Part shown: piece by piece, positions 6,381 to 12,280 of the stretch | How the letters are laid out: each line of letters opens with the position of its first letter | Position numbering within the stretch: the first letter of the stretch is position 1 | Origin: an uncultured Christensenellaceae bacterium | GTDB taxonomy: Bacteria; Bacillota; Clostridia; Christensenellales; Borkfalkiaceae | Assembly: GCA_910587365.1 (NCBI GenBank) | Contig: CAJUKJ010000010.1 | Span: 1-27,078, forward strand | Direction: 5' to 3' | DNA length: 27,078 nt | Made by a program: the position numbers and the translations under genes | The notes under the pieces: model-generated | What the model was told of the DNA's origin: nothing | Database searches by the model: none | What the model saw: only the letters and a program-made list of their open reading frames with translations

Positions 6381-6911
6381 GCCTTCTATTTTCTTTATCT
6401 GTATATACTCAACCTCAACGTCGGTATTTCTGCCGAACATCTGAATGTTGATTTTAGCTTTCTGGGAAATATCGTTAAGTTCGGTAATAATGCCTTCAAA
6501 GCCTTCTAAGGGTCCCGCGTCAACGCTTACCTTGTCGCCGACGGCAAACTCGCCTTCGACAACCCTTTCTTCAAGACGCATTTTACGGATTTCCGCTTCC
6601 TTTAAAGGAATAGGTCTGCCCTGCGGACCGACAAAGCCCGTTACGCCCCTTGTATTGGTTACCCAGTACCAAAGCTGGTTTGAATAAATCATTTTAATGA
6701 AAACATAGCAAGGCAACAGCTTACGCTCTACAATCTTGCGCTTGCCGTTCTTTTCTTCGATAGTCTGTTCCATAGGAATTTTGACGTCGAAAATCATTGC
6801 CTGTAAATTATTGTTTTCAATAAGCCGCTCTAAGTTGTCCTTTACCATCGACTCGTATCCGGCGTAGGTGTGAAGAATATACCAGCACGGCGTTGTAGTA
6901 ACGTCTACCAT
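6378..6911 (-). CDS. nusG: Transcription termination/antitermination protein NusG
   Basis: A 177-residue protein. The NGN domain (CWYILHTYAGYESMVKDNL, then LLPCYVFIKM and NTRGVTGFVG) binds the RNA polymerase clamp; the C-terminal KOW domain has FAVGDKVSVDAGPLEGFEG and a strand ending VEVEYIQIKKI. It governs pausing, Rho action and transcription-translation coupling. It starts five bases after secE, with GGAG inside the secE end. Its TAA stop is the first three bases of F1 copy B. Confidence 0.98.
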   Translation of the reverse strand: MVDVTTTPCWYILHTYAGYESMVKDNLERLIENNNLQAMIFDVKIPMEQTIEEKNGKRKIVERKLLPCYVFIKMIYSNQLWYWVTNTRGVTGFVGPQGRPIPLKEAEIRKMRLEERVVEGEFAVGDKVSVDAGPLEGFEGIITELNDISQKAKINIQMFGRNTDVEVEYIQIKKIEG

Positions 6912-6916
6912 CTGTT

Positions 6917-7159
6917 TTATTCTCCGATGCCCTTGATGTTGGTAATAACTTCCAACAGCTTATCCAAGCCGAAATTGATTGCGGTAATAATAACCGTAAA
7001 GGTAATAACGACAACCAAAACCACGCAGGTTGCCTTGACCACCTTGGGGAAAGAGGGCCAGGTTACCCTTTTCAGTTCAGAAAAGGTTTCCTTTAATTTT
7101 TTGCCGAAACGAACGAATATGTTCGGCTTTTTTACTACGTTATTTTCGTTCTTAGCCAT
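6917..7159 (-). CDS. secE: Preprotein translocase subunit SecE
   Basis: An 80-residue protein, the short one-helix SecE of Gram-positives. A basic amphipathic segment (RFGKKLKETFSELKRVTWPS) lies before one transmembrane helix (VVLVVVITFTVIITAINFG), with the conserved RVTWPS motif. It stabilises SecY in the membrane channel. The ATG overlaps the rpmG stop by one base (TAATG), with an AAGGAAA in the rpmG end, so it is coupled to rpmG and followed closely by nusG. Confidence 0.97.
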   Translation of the reverse strand: MAKNENNVVKKPNIFVRFGKKLKETFSELKRVTWPSFPKVVKATCVVLVVVITFTVIITAINFGLDKLLEVITNIKGIGE

Positions 7160-7320
7160 TATTTCGTTTCCTTATGCTCGGTATGCTTTTTGCAGAAAGG
7201 ACAGTATTTGGATATGGTAAGCCTGTCGGGGTCGTTACGCTTATTCTTATAGCTGTCGTAATTTCTGCGCTTGCATTCGGTACATTCAAACGTTATTTTA
7301 GCCCTTGTTGATGCTTTCAT
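7159..7320 (-). CDS. rpmG: 50S ribosomal protein L33 (zinc-ribbon form)
   Basis: A 53-residue protein read directly from the sequence: MKASTRAKITFECTECK, then NYDSYKNKRNDPDRLTISKY and CPFCKKHTEHKE. Two CxxC pairs (residues 13/16 and 40/43) form the zinc ribbon of the zinc-binding C+ form of L33. It is first in rpmG-secE-nusG, the usual Firmicutes order. GGAG lies upstream of the ATG, and the leader contains a terminator-like hairpin that can compete with a stem covering this RBS. Confidence 0.97.
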   Translation of the reverse strand: MKASTRAKITFECTECKRRNYDSYKNKRNDPDRLTISKYCPFCKKHTEHKETK

Positions 7321-7337
7321 TATGGAAAACTCCGTAC

Positions 7338-7367
7338 AAAAAAATTACATCCCCCATTCGGGATGTA
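7338..7367 (-). terminator. Attenuator-like hairpin in the rpmG leader
   Basis: Leftward: TACATCCC, short loop, GGGATGTA, then ATTTTTTT. It begins within a few bases of the predicted start of transcription. A second pairing, CCGTAC with GTACGG, shares TAC with this stem and covers the first bases of the rpmG Shine-Dalgarno region. Confidence 0.7.
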
Positions 7368-7372
7368 CGGTA

Positions 7373-7401
7373 AGTTTAACACATTAAATAATGCGTGTCA
7401 A
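7373..7401 (-). promoter_or_regulatory. rpmG-secE-nusG promoter
   Basis: Leftward: TTGACA (-35, 7396-7401), 17-base spacer, TAAACT (-10, 7373-7378), about 53 bases before the rpmG ATG. Confidence 0.8.
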
Positions 7402-7456
7402 CTCTTTTTATATTTTTTTGAAAGAAATTTTTATATTTATAAGGTAGAGAACTCAT

Positions 7457-7723
7457 TTAATACTTTTTTAAGATATCGTGATGCCCCACGTCTACAAGAA
7501 TTATAATTGTATCGCCCTCATAGTACCAGATAATACGAATATCCATATTAACGCTACATTCAAACAAATCTTCCGTACCCTGTATCCTCTTTGTTCTTAG
7601 CGAGGGATGAAGCGGATTTTCCGAAAGTATAGTTAATTTATTTCTAAGCTGCTTTTTTTCAATTTCGTTTAAGTCTTTAAAGTGTTTTTGAAATCTGTCG
7701 GTAAACGTAATTTTAAAAGCCAT
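7457..7723 (-). CDS. RelE/ParE-superfamily toxin
   Basis: An 88-residue protein of RelE/ParE size. Segments: FKITFTDRFQKHFKDL, KKQLRNKLTILSENPLHPSL, then LRTKRIQGTEDLFECSV and DIRIIWYYEGDTIIILVDVGHH. Basic residues (R, K) and the C-terminal His pair are in places where RelE-type mRNA endonucleases carry active residues, but the exact catalytic set cannot be confirmed by eye; a gyrase-targeting ParE role is not excluded. It overlaps the upstream antitoxin gene by one base (TGATG), so the two are translationally coupled with the antitoxin first. Confidence 0.85.
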   Translation of the reverse strand: MAFKITFTDRFQKHFKDLNEIEKKQLRNKLTILSENPLHPSLRTKRIQGTEDLFECSVNMDIRIIWYYEGDTIIILVDVGHHDILKKY

Positions 7724-7983
7724 CAGTTGCTCTCCAACTTATCAAATAACGAATCTATGCTGTCGAACACGGGTCTCTTTCCATCTCTTATGTCGGATTT
7801 TATTCCTAAAATTTCCTTATGCAATTCGTCTACGTATTTTTTTGGATATACAGTAACCGGCATAAGACAAATTACTCCGTCTTTTTCATATATTTCAAGC
7901 TTGTCGCCTTCTGCCAACCCAAGACTTGCAACTATTTCTTTTGGTATGGTTATCTGTGATTTTGTTCTAAGCTCCGCTAACAT
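7723..7983 (-). CDS. AbrB/MazE-type (swapped-hairpin) antitoxin
   Basis: An 86-residue protein. The N-terminal half is a SpoVT/AbrB DNA-binding domain: LRTKSQITIPKEIVASLGL, then EGDKLEIYEKDGVICLMPV. The C-terminal half (KYVDELHKEILGIKSDIRDG...LFDKLES) is charged and likely wraps the toxin. It probably represses its own promoter. RBS is GGAGG. AbrB antitoxins more often accompany MazF or VapC; with a RelE-fold toxin the precedent is PrlF-YhaV of E. coli. Confidence in the pair is high; the toxin class is less certain. Confidence 0.85.
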   Translation of the reverse strand: MLAELRTKSQITIPKEIVASLGLAEGDKLEIYEKDGVICLMPVTVYPKKYVDELHKEILGIKSDIRDGKRPVFDSIDSLFDKLESN

Positions 7984-8028
7984 ATTACACCTCCGTAGTT
8001 AGTTGGAATTTCATACTTTCCTACTACT

Positions 8029-8057
8029 ATTATACTCACTTTTAATATTAATGTCAA
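8029..8057 (-). promoter_or_regulatory. Toxin-antitoxin promoter
   Basis: Leftward: TTGACA (8052-8057), 17-base spacer, TATAAT (8029-8034); fully consensus, 46 bases before the antitoxin ATG. This fits a promoter held down by the antitoxin. Confidence 0.85.
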
Positions 8058-8076
8058 TAGTTCTTTATAAAATTTC

Positions 8077-8118
8077 ACATACAATAAAGGAACAACCCGC
8101 CGTTTGGCGGGTTGTTTA
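8077..8118. terminator. Terminator with a 25-bp shared arm (copy 1)
   Basis: AACAACCCGCC pairs with GGCGGGTTGTT around GTTT, followed by TTAAAA. The 25 bases 8077-8101 (ending AACAACCCGCC) are identical to 10380-10404. On the minus strand it sits 22 bases after the in-frame extension of the gene at 8264-8737, so it probably ends that transcript. Confidence 0.8.
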
Positions 8119-8140
8119 AAAAATCAGGTATTAATTAATT

Positions 8141-8263
8141 TTAATTTTCAAATTCCGCACACCATTTTTTATATCTGTTATCTTGCGGTGTGCTTGCAAA
8201 AATATTTACCGCTATCGCCAGAACCAGAAAAATTATTGTGGCAATAAAAGAAGCTTCGCCAAT
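8141..8263 (-). pseudogene. In-frame C-terminal extension past a stop (membrane helix)
   Basis: Directly after the TAA of the gene at 8264-8737, the same frame stays open for 40 codons to a TAA at 8141-8143. It encodes IGEASFIATIIFLVLAIAVN, more hydrophobic residues, then a polar end (RYKKWCAEFEN). No ATG, GTG or TTG starts it in frame and no RBS is seen. It may be the detached tail of a once longer, membrane-anchored protein, a readthrough extension, or a sequencing error at the stop. Confidence 0.45.
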
Positions 8264-8737
8264 TTATTTATAGCCGTGATATGCTATGCTTTCAAAAAAA
8301 TTTTTGACCTGCGGTAAATCCATAACCTCGTATATGTTGCCTGTACGCGTGCGCCGCCAACGCAAAAGCTCGACAGTTACGGTAACCTGATTTTCAAGGT
8401 TTGTGTTTTTGTAAAAGTTGAAAACCTCTTTATATGCGCCCGCGCCGCCAAGCTCGAAGCCGTAATACGCAGCCCAAGCCGTTCGCGCTCCGCGCTTTAC
8501 AGTAAAAACGTCGCCGTACAAATACAAATCGTTTTCTTCAATAAAATCGTGTAGCGATTGTTCTTCTTCAACCGCGTCCCTTTCAAAGCAAACTGTAATT
8601 TTTACAGAGCCGTCGCTTGAAATAAACATAACCCCGTCGTAGGGAAATTCCGAACGCCTTACTATTAATGAATAATTTTCGGGCGGGTCGAATGAAATAT
8701 TTTCTCCTATAAATCTTCCGTTAAAAATTCTGAACAT
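8264..8737 (-). CDS. Hypothetical protein, unknown family
   Basis: A 157-residue soluble-looking protein that I do not recognise. It has alternating strands (YSLIVRRSEFPYDGVMFIS, SVKITVCFERD), an acidic helix (EEEQSLHDFIEENDLYLYG), then VFTVKRGARTAWAAYYGFEL, an aromatic stretch EVFNFYKNTN and a strand VTVTVELLRWRR. No signal peptide or helix is seen in it, but the same frame continues after the stop into a membrane helix. It is divergent from the HTH array, with a 17-bp-arm inverted repeat between them, so it may be under HTH control. The RBS is weak (AGAG). GC content is closer to the core genes than to the HTH genes. Confidence 0.7.
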   Translation of the reverse strand: MFRIFNGRFIGENISFDPPENYSLIVRRSEFPYDGVMFISSDGSVKITVCFERDAVEEEQSLHDFIEENDLYLYGDVFTVKRGARTAWAAYYGFELGGAGAYKEVFNFYKNTNLENQVTVTVELLRWRRTRTGNIYEVMDLPQVKNFFESIAYHGYK

Positions 8738-8775
8738 AATTTATCTCTAATCAATTTTTTTGTTTCTATTTTATA

Positions 8776-8817
8776 CCCTATTACTTCCAAAAGCAAGTAA
8801 TTTTGGAACTTATAGGG
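8776..8817. promoter_or_regulatory. Long inverted repeat between divergent genes (operator 1)
   Basis: Arms 8776-8792 and 8801-8817: CCCTATTACTTCCAAAA against TTTTGGAACTTATAGGG, 15 of 17 positions paired, 8-base loop. Each arm is followed outward by a -10-like hexamer: AATAAT (8818-8823) rightward, TATAAA (8770-8775) leftward. Neither has a good -35, so an activator could be involved. It is the likely binding site of one of the HTH proteins. Confidence 0.6.
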
Positions 8818-8846
8818 AATAATCGTAGAAAAAGGGATTATTAATT

Positions 8847-9281
8847 ATGCTTAACGAATTTAGTGATAATTTAATTGAACTTATTAATGAAGAAAAAATC
8901 ACTATTGAACAATTTGCTGAATCCGTAAATATTGATATGTCGGAAATATACAGGTATATACGCAAAGAATGTATTCCCAATTTAACCAATATAATAAAAA
9001 TTGCGGATTGTTATAACTATTCCATAGATTATTTGTTAGGCTTTATTCCTTTCCCTGAAAAAGCAGTTTTTAAGCCTACCCCGCCGTTTTCACAGGCGTT
9101 TAAAAATTTTCTCAATCAAAAAGGCATTACAAGGTATAAATTAAATAAAGAAACAGGTATTTCAATTAACAGACTTGACGATTGGTATTTTGGCAGATTT
9201 AATCCTTCAATCGATAAATTGATTAAAATCAAAAAACATTTCGGTTGTTCAATCGATTATTTAGTGGGCAGGGAAAGTTAA
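8847..9281 (+). CDS. Double-HTH (Xre-type) regulator, paralog 1
   Basis: A 144-residue protein with two Cro/CI-type helix-turn-helix domains. Domain 1 spans about residues 5-65 (EQFAESVNIDMSEIYRYIRK ... SIDYLLG). A PTPPF linker is followed by domain 2 at about 80-144 (KLNKETGISINRLDDWYFGR ... CSIDYLVGRES). Domain 2 ends at the last residue, so no effector or oligomerisation tail remains. Two such domains in one chain could act as a covalent pseudo-dimer. The RBS is weak. It is first of three same-strand paralogs, is AT-rich compared with the core genes, and is divergent from the 8264-8737 gene. Confidence 0.88.
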   Translation: MLNEFSDNLIELINEEKITIEQFAESVNIDMSEIYRYIRKECIPNLTNIIKIADCYNYSIDYLLGFIPFPEKAVFKPTPPFSQAFKNFLNQKGITRYKLNKETGISINRLDDWYFGRFNPSIDKLIKIKKHFGCSIDYLVGRES

Positions 9282-9315
9282 AACTCCCTTATTTTGTGCA
9301 TTATAATATTTTCAA

Positions 9316-9759
9316 ATGGCTAATTTTTCGGAAATTTTATACGAACTTATTCTTGAATACAATAATTATCAAAAATCGGGCGCAAAAGATTTTGCAAAAA
9401 TAATAGGATTGAACGCTACGACTATTACCCGCTATTTAAACGGTACACGAACTCCGTCCGTTAAAAACGTAATTCTGTTGGCTGACTTTTTTAAATGCAC
9501 TGCGGATTTTTTAATTGGCGAAAAATGCGAAAGCAATATTTCAAAGTTCAAAAAATGCCCTCCTTTTGCAGAAAGGTTTGAAAGCTTATTGAAAGAATAC
9601 GGATACAATTGTTTAAGTTTTTCCAAAGCTGCCGAAATACACCAAAGCCGTGTTTATGCGTGGAAAAACGGTAAACGCGTCCCCACACTTGATAACATAA
9701 TAAAGATAGCAAGATTTTTGGACTGCTCTATTGATTGCGTTCTCGGTCGTGAAATATAA
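9316..9759 (+). CDS. Double-HTH (Xre-type) regulator, paralog 2
   Basis: A 147-residue paralog. Domain 1: DFAKIIGLNATTITRYLNGT ... FKCTADFLIGEK. Linker KKCPPF. Domain 2: FSKAAEIHQSRVYAWKNGKR ... CSIDCVLGREI at the C-terminus. It lies 34 bases after paralog 1. There is no Shine-Dalgarno sequence; instead TATAAT (9302-9307) ends eight bases before the ATG, so transcription could start at or next to the start codon and give a leaderless message. Reading from an upstream transcript is the alternative. The ligand-free, tail-less layout is as in paralog 1. Confidence 0.88.
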   Translation: MANFSEILYELILEYNNYQKSGAKDFAKIIGLNATTITRYLNGTRTPSVKNVILLADFFKCTADFLIGEKCESNISKFKKCPPFAERFESLLKEYGYNCLSFSKAAEIHQSRVYAWKNGKRVPTLDNIIKIARFLDCSIDCVLGREI

Positions 9760-9847
9760 ATAATTTTTGTTGCAAAAGCACCCAAGATTTTATAATCGGT
9801 AAAAGCTATTTTTCCTGAGGCAATTAATATTTTTTATAGAGAATATT

Positions 9848-10288
9848 ATGAATACATTTCCAGACTTTGCCGAACGTTTTAAGGATTTAATTTCCGAAAG
9901 CGGTTTATCACAAAAACAAATTGCTTGCGCAATAGGAATTACCGAAACTTCCGTAAGTAATTATATAAGCGGAAAAAGCGAACCGTCTTTAAAAGTGTTG
10001 GTCGCAATAGCAGACTATTTTAAATGTACTACCGATTATATTACGGGTAAAAAAGACGAAAGCGAAGAAAAAATATTTTTACCCTGTCCGCCGTTTTCAA
10101 CGCAGTTAAAAATTTTAATGGACAAAAAACCGTGTTCAAGTTATAGACTTTGCACTGATGCAAACATTCCGCAAGCAAGCTTTTACGATTGGAGAAACGG
10201 TAAAACCGAACCCAATTTATATAATGTAAAAAAATTGCTGGACTACTTTGATTGCTCATTAGACTTCCTGTTGGGTAGAGAAGCTTAA
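9848..10288 (+). CDS. Double-HTH (Xre-type) regulator, paralog 3
   Basis: A 146-residue paralog. Domain 1 is the most canonical of the four: GLSQKQIACAIGITETSVSN, GKSEPSLKVLVAIADYFKCT, TDYITG. Linker PCPPF. Domain 2: YRLCTDANIPQASFYDWRNG ... CSLDFLLGREA. An 88-base AT-rich spacer separates it from paralog 2, with a possible weak promoter (TTGCAA 9770-9775, 15 bases, TATAAT 9791-9796). The RBS is weak (AGAGAA). It is followed by a possible remnant of another paralog (near 10323) and the terminator at 10386. Confidence 0.88.
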   Translation: MNTFPDFAERFKDLISESGLSQKQIACAIGITETSVSNYISGKSEPSLKVLVAIADYFKCTTDYITGKKDESEEKIFLPCPPFSTQLKILMDKKPCSSYRLCTDANIPQASFYDWRNGKTEPNLYNVKKLLDYFDCSLDFLLGREA

Positions 10289-10322
10289 ATAAAACGACTA
10301 TTTTTTCGGGCAGATATTTTGC

Positions 10323-10346
10323 TTATTATTAAGCAGGGAAAGTTAA
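10323..10346 (+). pseudogene. Possible remnant of another double-HTH gene 3' end
   Basis: Fourteen bases (10333-10346, GCAGGGAAAGTTAA) are identical to the last 14 coding bases of paralog 1 (9268-9281). In the same frame they read LLLSRES-stop, like the family ending DYLVGRES-stop. The match is short, so this is tentative. Confidence 0.25.
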
Positions 10347-10379
10347 TAAATTTTTCTATTCTAAAATGTTTGATTACAT

Positions 10380-10427
10380 ACATACAATAAAGGAACAACC
10401 CGCCAACGGCGGGTTGTTCCTTTATTA
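10380..10427. terminator. Bidirectional terminator with 19-bp perfect stem (copy 2)
   Basis: AATAAAGGAACAACCCGCC and GGCGGGTTGTTCCTTTATT flank the loop AAC. It serves convergent paralogs 3 and 4. The first 25 bases (10380-10404) are identical to 8077-8101. Confidence 0.9.
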
Positions 10428-10461
10428 AAATAATCTATTCAACAATTTTTAAAAACGTTAT

Positions 10462-10902
10462 TTAGTTTTCTCTGCCTAAAATAAAATCCACAGAACATTT
10501 GAAATTATTAGCAAGTTTTATAATATTTTCAATAGTAGGCTCGTATTTCCCTTTATGCCAACGGTTGACCGTTTCTTCTTGTAACTTTGCATCTTTTTCA
10601 AGTTTGTATTTTGAAACATTAAAGTAATTTAAAAGAAAATCAAGTTGTTCATTAAACGGCGGACATTTTTTAAAATTTGTTTCATTCCAACTATCTGTAA
10701 GACCTACTAAATAATCGGTAGTGCAATTGAAAAAGTCTGCGATTTTAATTAGTGTTTTATATGACGGCATTCGTTCACGAGATAAAATTCTTGAAATTAC
10801 TGATACATTTAGCCCTGTGCATTGCGCGAGTGTGGAAATATTTATTTCCGCCTCATCCATTAAGTCGTTTAGCCTTTCCGAAAGTTTCGACAAAATATCC
10901 AT
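10462..10902 (-). CDS. Double-HTH (Xre-type) regulator, paralog 4
   Basis: A 146-residue paralog on the opposite strand, facing the three-gene array. Domain 1: STLAQCTGLNVSVISRILSR, KTLIKIADFFNCTTDYLVG. Linker KKCPPF. Domain 2: KLEKDAKLQEETVNRWHKGK ... CSVDFILGREN, ending the protein. It is divergent from the 268-residue unknown gene, with an inverted repeat overlapping both -10 regions between them, so it very probably regulates that gene and itself. The RBS (GAAAGG) is moderate. Confidence 0.9.
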   Translation of the reverse strand: MDILSKLSERLNDLMDEAEINISTLAQCTGLNVSVISRILSRERMPSYKTLIKIADFFNCTTDYLVGLTDSWNETNFKKCPPFNEQLDFLLNYFNVSKYKLEKDAKLQEETVNRWHKGKYEPTIENIIKLANNFKCSVDFILGREN

Positions 10903-10926
10903 AAATTAGTTTCCTTTCGACAAAAG

Positions 10927-10982
10927 ATTATCCCACACACTGACAAATTTAAGTTGATTTTTGTCAGGCTGTGGGGTATAAT
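10927..10982. promoter_or_regulatory. Divergent promoters with shared inverted repeat (operator 2)
   Basis: Arms CCCACACACTGACAAA (10932-10947) and TTTGTCAGGCTGTGGG (10960-10975) pair at 13 of 16 positions with a 12-base spacer. The right arm lies in the 17-base spacer of a rightward promoter (TTGATT 10954-10959, TATAAT 10977-10982). The left arm abuts a leftward -10, GATAAT (10927-10932). A protein bound here would cover both promoters. Confidence 0.75.
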
Positions 10983-11045
10983 GGATTTACACTAAATTGT
11001 GCGCACTTTTAGGAAAAATATTTATAAAAACAAAAGGAGAACCCT

Positions 11046-11852
11046 ATGAAGATATTTACTAAGGAATGGGTTAAAGATATTGAATTTCACGATTTGATAT
11101 TGATGTTAGAAAAAAATACAGGTATAAGAATACCGTTCATATTTATAAACGGCGGAACTGAATGTGTTGCAAAAGAAGATTTATATACGGTAAAAACAAA
11201 TTTGAACGTAACGGATAAAGAAAATGAAATTAAATTTGTTATGCTTCCAAATACTATTGATTTGGAGCTTAACTTTTTAGACATCAACAATAAAATTAAT
11301 GAAGAAACGTGCAAAAACGATTTTCTGTTACAGTACTTAAACAGGTTGCGTTCGATATCTTATCTTCCCGAAAATATTTTAAAGCATATTAAAGACAAAC
11401 GGTTGCTTGCACTCGGCTACGCCGACACTCAAACAAAGAAAGAAATTCTCGATTATATTAAAATAAAGTATAATAAAGCTATTGACTTATATGATAAATG
11501 CTGTGAAGATAGCGTTAAAGCCGAAAAGGGACTTACCATCCGCAAACAATTAGAACAGCACTTATACAGTTCCGTGCCGCTTATGTTTGACGACGTGGAA
11601 ATTACAAAAGCAGAGTATATAAATAATGAATTATTTTTAACTTTGGACGATTATGAAACTGTTGTTTTAAGCGGTACCGAAATTATAGAAGAAGAAACTG
11701 ATATTAAAAATTCTATTGTTAAACATATCGAACTTTATAATCAAGAAACCTGCTATGAATTACATTTGTTAGTTATTAAAAGGGATGAAAATTTTATTGA
11801 AAGCTATTACTACGCAACATACCGATTTAAAGATTTAAAATTTATGGATTAA
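11046..11852 (+). CDS. Unknown 268-residue protein, possibly DUF4085-like
   Basis: A soluble, mixed alpha/beta protein of 268 residues with a clear RBS (AAAGGAGA). It starts MKIFTKEWVKDIEFH; a middle section LPENILKHIKDKRLLALGYA leads into a long charged helix (KKEILDYIKIKYNKAIDLYD); the C-terminal half is strand-rich (INNELFLTLDDYETVVLSG, then CYELHLLVIKRDEN). The MK-FTKEW start and the LPE.IL..I.D.R.LALGYA segment remind me of the DUF4085 family, from memory only. No catalytic motif, signal or membrane helix is visible. It is divergent from HTH paralog 4, shares its operator, and ends in a perfect terminator, so it is a single-gene unit. Confidence 0.8.
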   Translation: MKIFTKEWVKDIEFHDLILMLEKNTGIRIPFIFINGGTECVAKEDLYTVKTNLNVTDKENEIKFVMLPNTIDLELNFLDINNKINEETCKNDFLLQYLNRLRSISYLPENILKHIKDKRLLALGYADTQTKKEILDYIKIKYNKAIDLYDKCCEDSVKAEKGLTIRKQLEQHLYSSVPLMFDDVEITKAEYINNELFLTLDDYETVVLSGTEIIEEETDIKNSIVKHIELYNQETCYELHLLVIKRDENFIESYYYATYRFKDLKFMD

Positions 11853-11893
11853 ACAAAATAGCAGACAGCCGATGGCTGTCTGCTATTTTGTTT
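11851..11893. terminator. Bidirectional terminator with 20-bp perfect stem
   Basis: AAACAAAATAGCAGACAGCC pairs fully with its complement after the loop GAT. The stop codon of the 268-residue gene runs into the first arm. It also lies 27 bases after the end of trxA on the other strand. Confidence 0.92.
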
Positions 11894-11920
11894 ATTCAAT
11901 TATGAGTCGGAAAATAACTA

Positions 11921-12235
11921 TTAAAGATTTTCCTTTAAAAATTCGTTTGCTTCGGATTTGGACATATAGCCCAACGTCTTTGCCTTTTCGGTTCCGTTTT
12001 CAAACACGGAAACGAGGGGTATAGACATTATACCGTAACGGGCGGCGAGTTCCATATTTTCGTCGATATCGACCTTGACGAACACTGCCTTGTCCTTAAA
12101 CGTTTCGCTGACGTCATCCATTACGGGCGCAAGCATTTTGCAAGGTCCGCACCAGTTAGCGAAAAAGTCGCACACGACAGGCTTGTCCCCTTTTAAAAGT
12201 TCGTCGAATTGTTTTGCGTCAATTTTTTCTACCAT
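11921..12235 (-). CDS. trxA: Thioredoxin
   Basis: A 104-residue thioredoxin. The active site WCGPC is at residues 28-32 (FFANWCGPCKMLAPV); the cis-Pro loop is MSIPLVSVF, where the usual Thr after cis-Pro is Leu, a mild deviation. The start MVEKIDAKQF is chosen because AGGAGG lies seven bases upstream; an upstream in-frame ATG (12265) would add ten residues and include the RBS. It reduces protein disulfides in the cytoplasm. It follows hisS on the same strand after 45 bases and is followed by the terminator at 11851-11893. Confidence 0.95.
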   Translation of the reverse strand: MVEKIDAKQFDELLKGDKPVVCDFFANWCGPCKMLAPVMDDVSETFKDKAVFVKVDIDENMELAARYGIMSIPLVSVFENGTEKAKTLGYMSKSEANEFLKENL

Positions 12236-12280
12236 ATAATTTCCTCCTAAATCAAGGTTTTCCAAGACGGAAAGCCTATT

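Noticed and set aside
8847..10902. HTH cluster as a prophage immunity region
   Set aside because: Cro/CI-like domains are present, but no integrase, replication or structural phage genes lie nearby, and domain pairs in one chain are not the usual CI layout.
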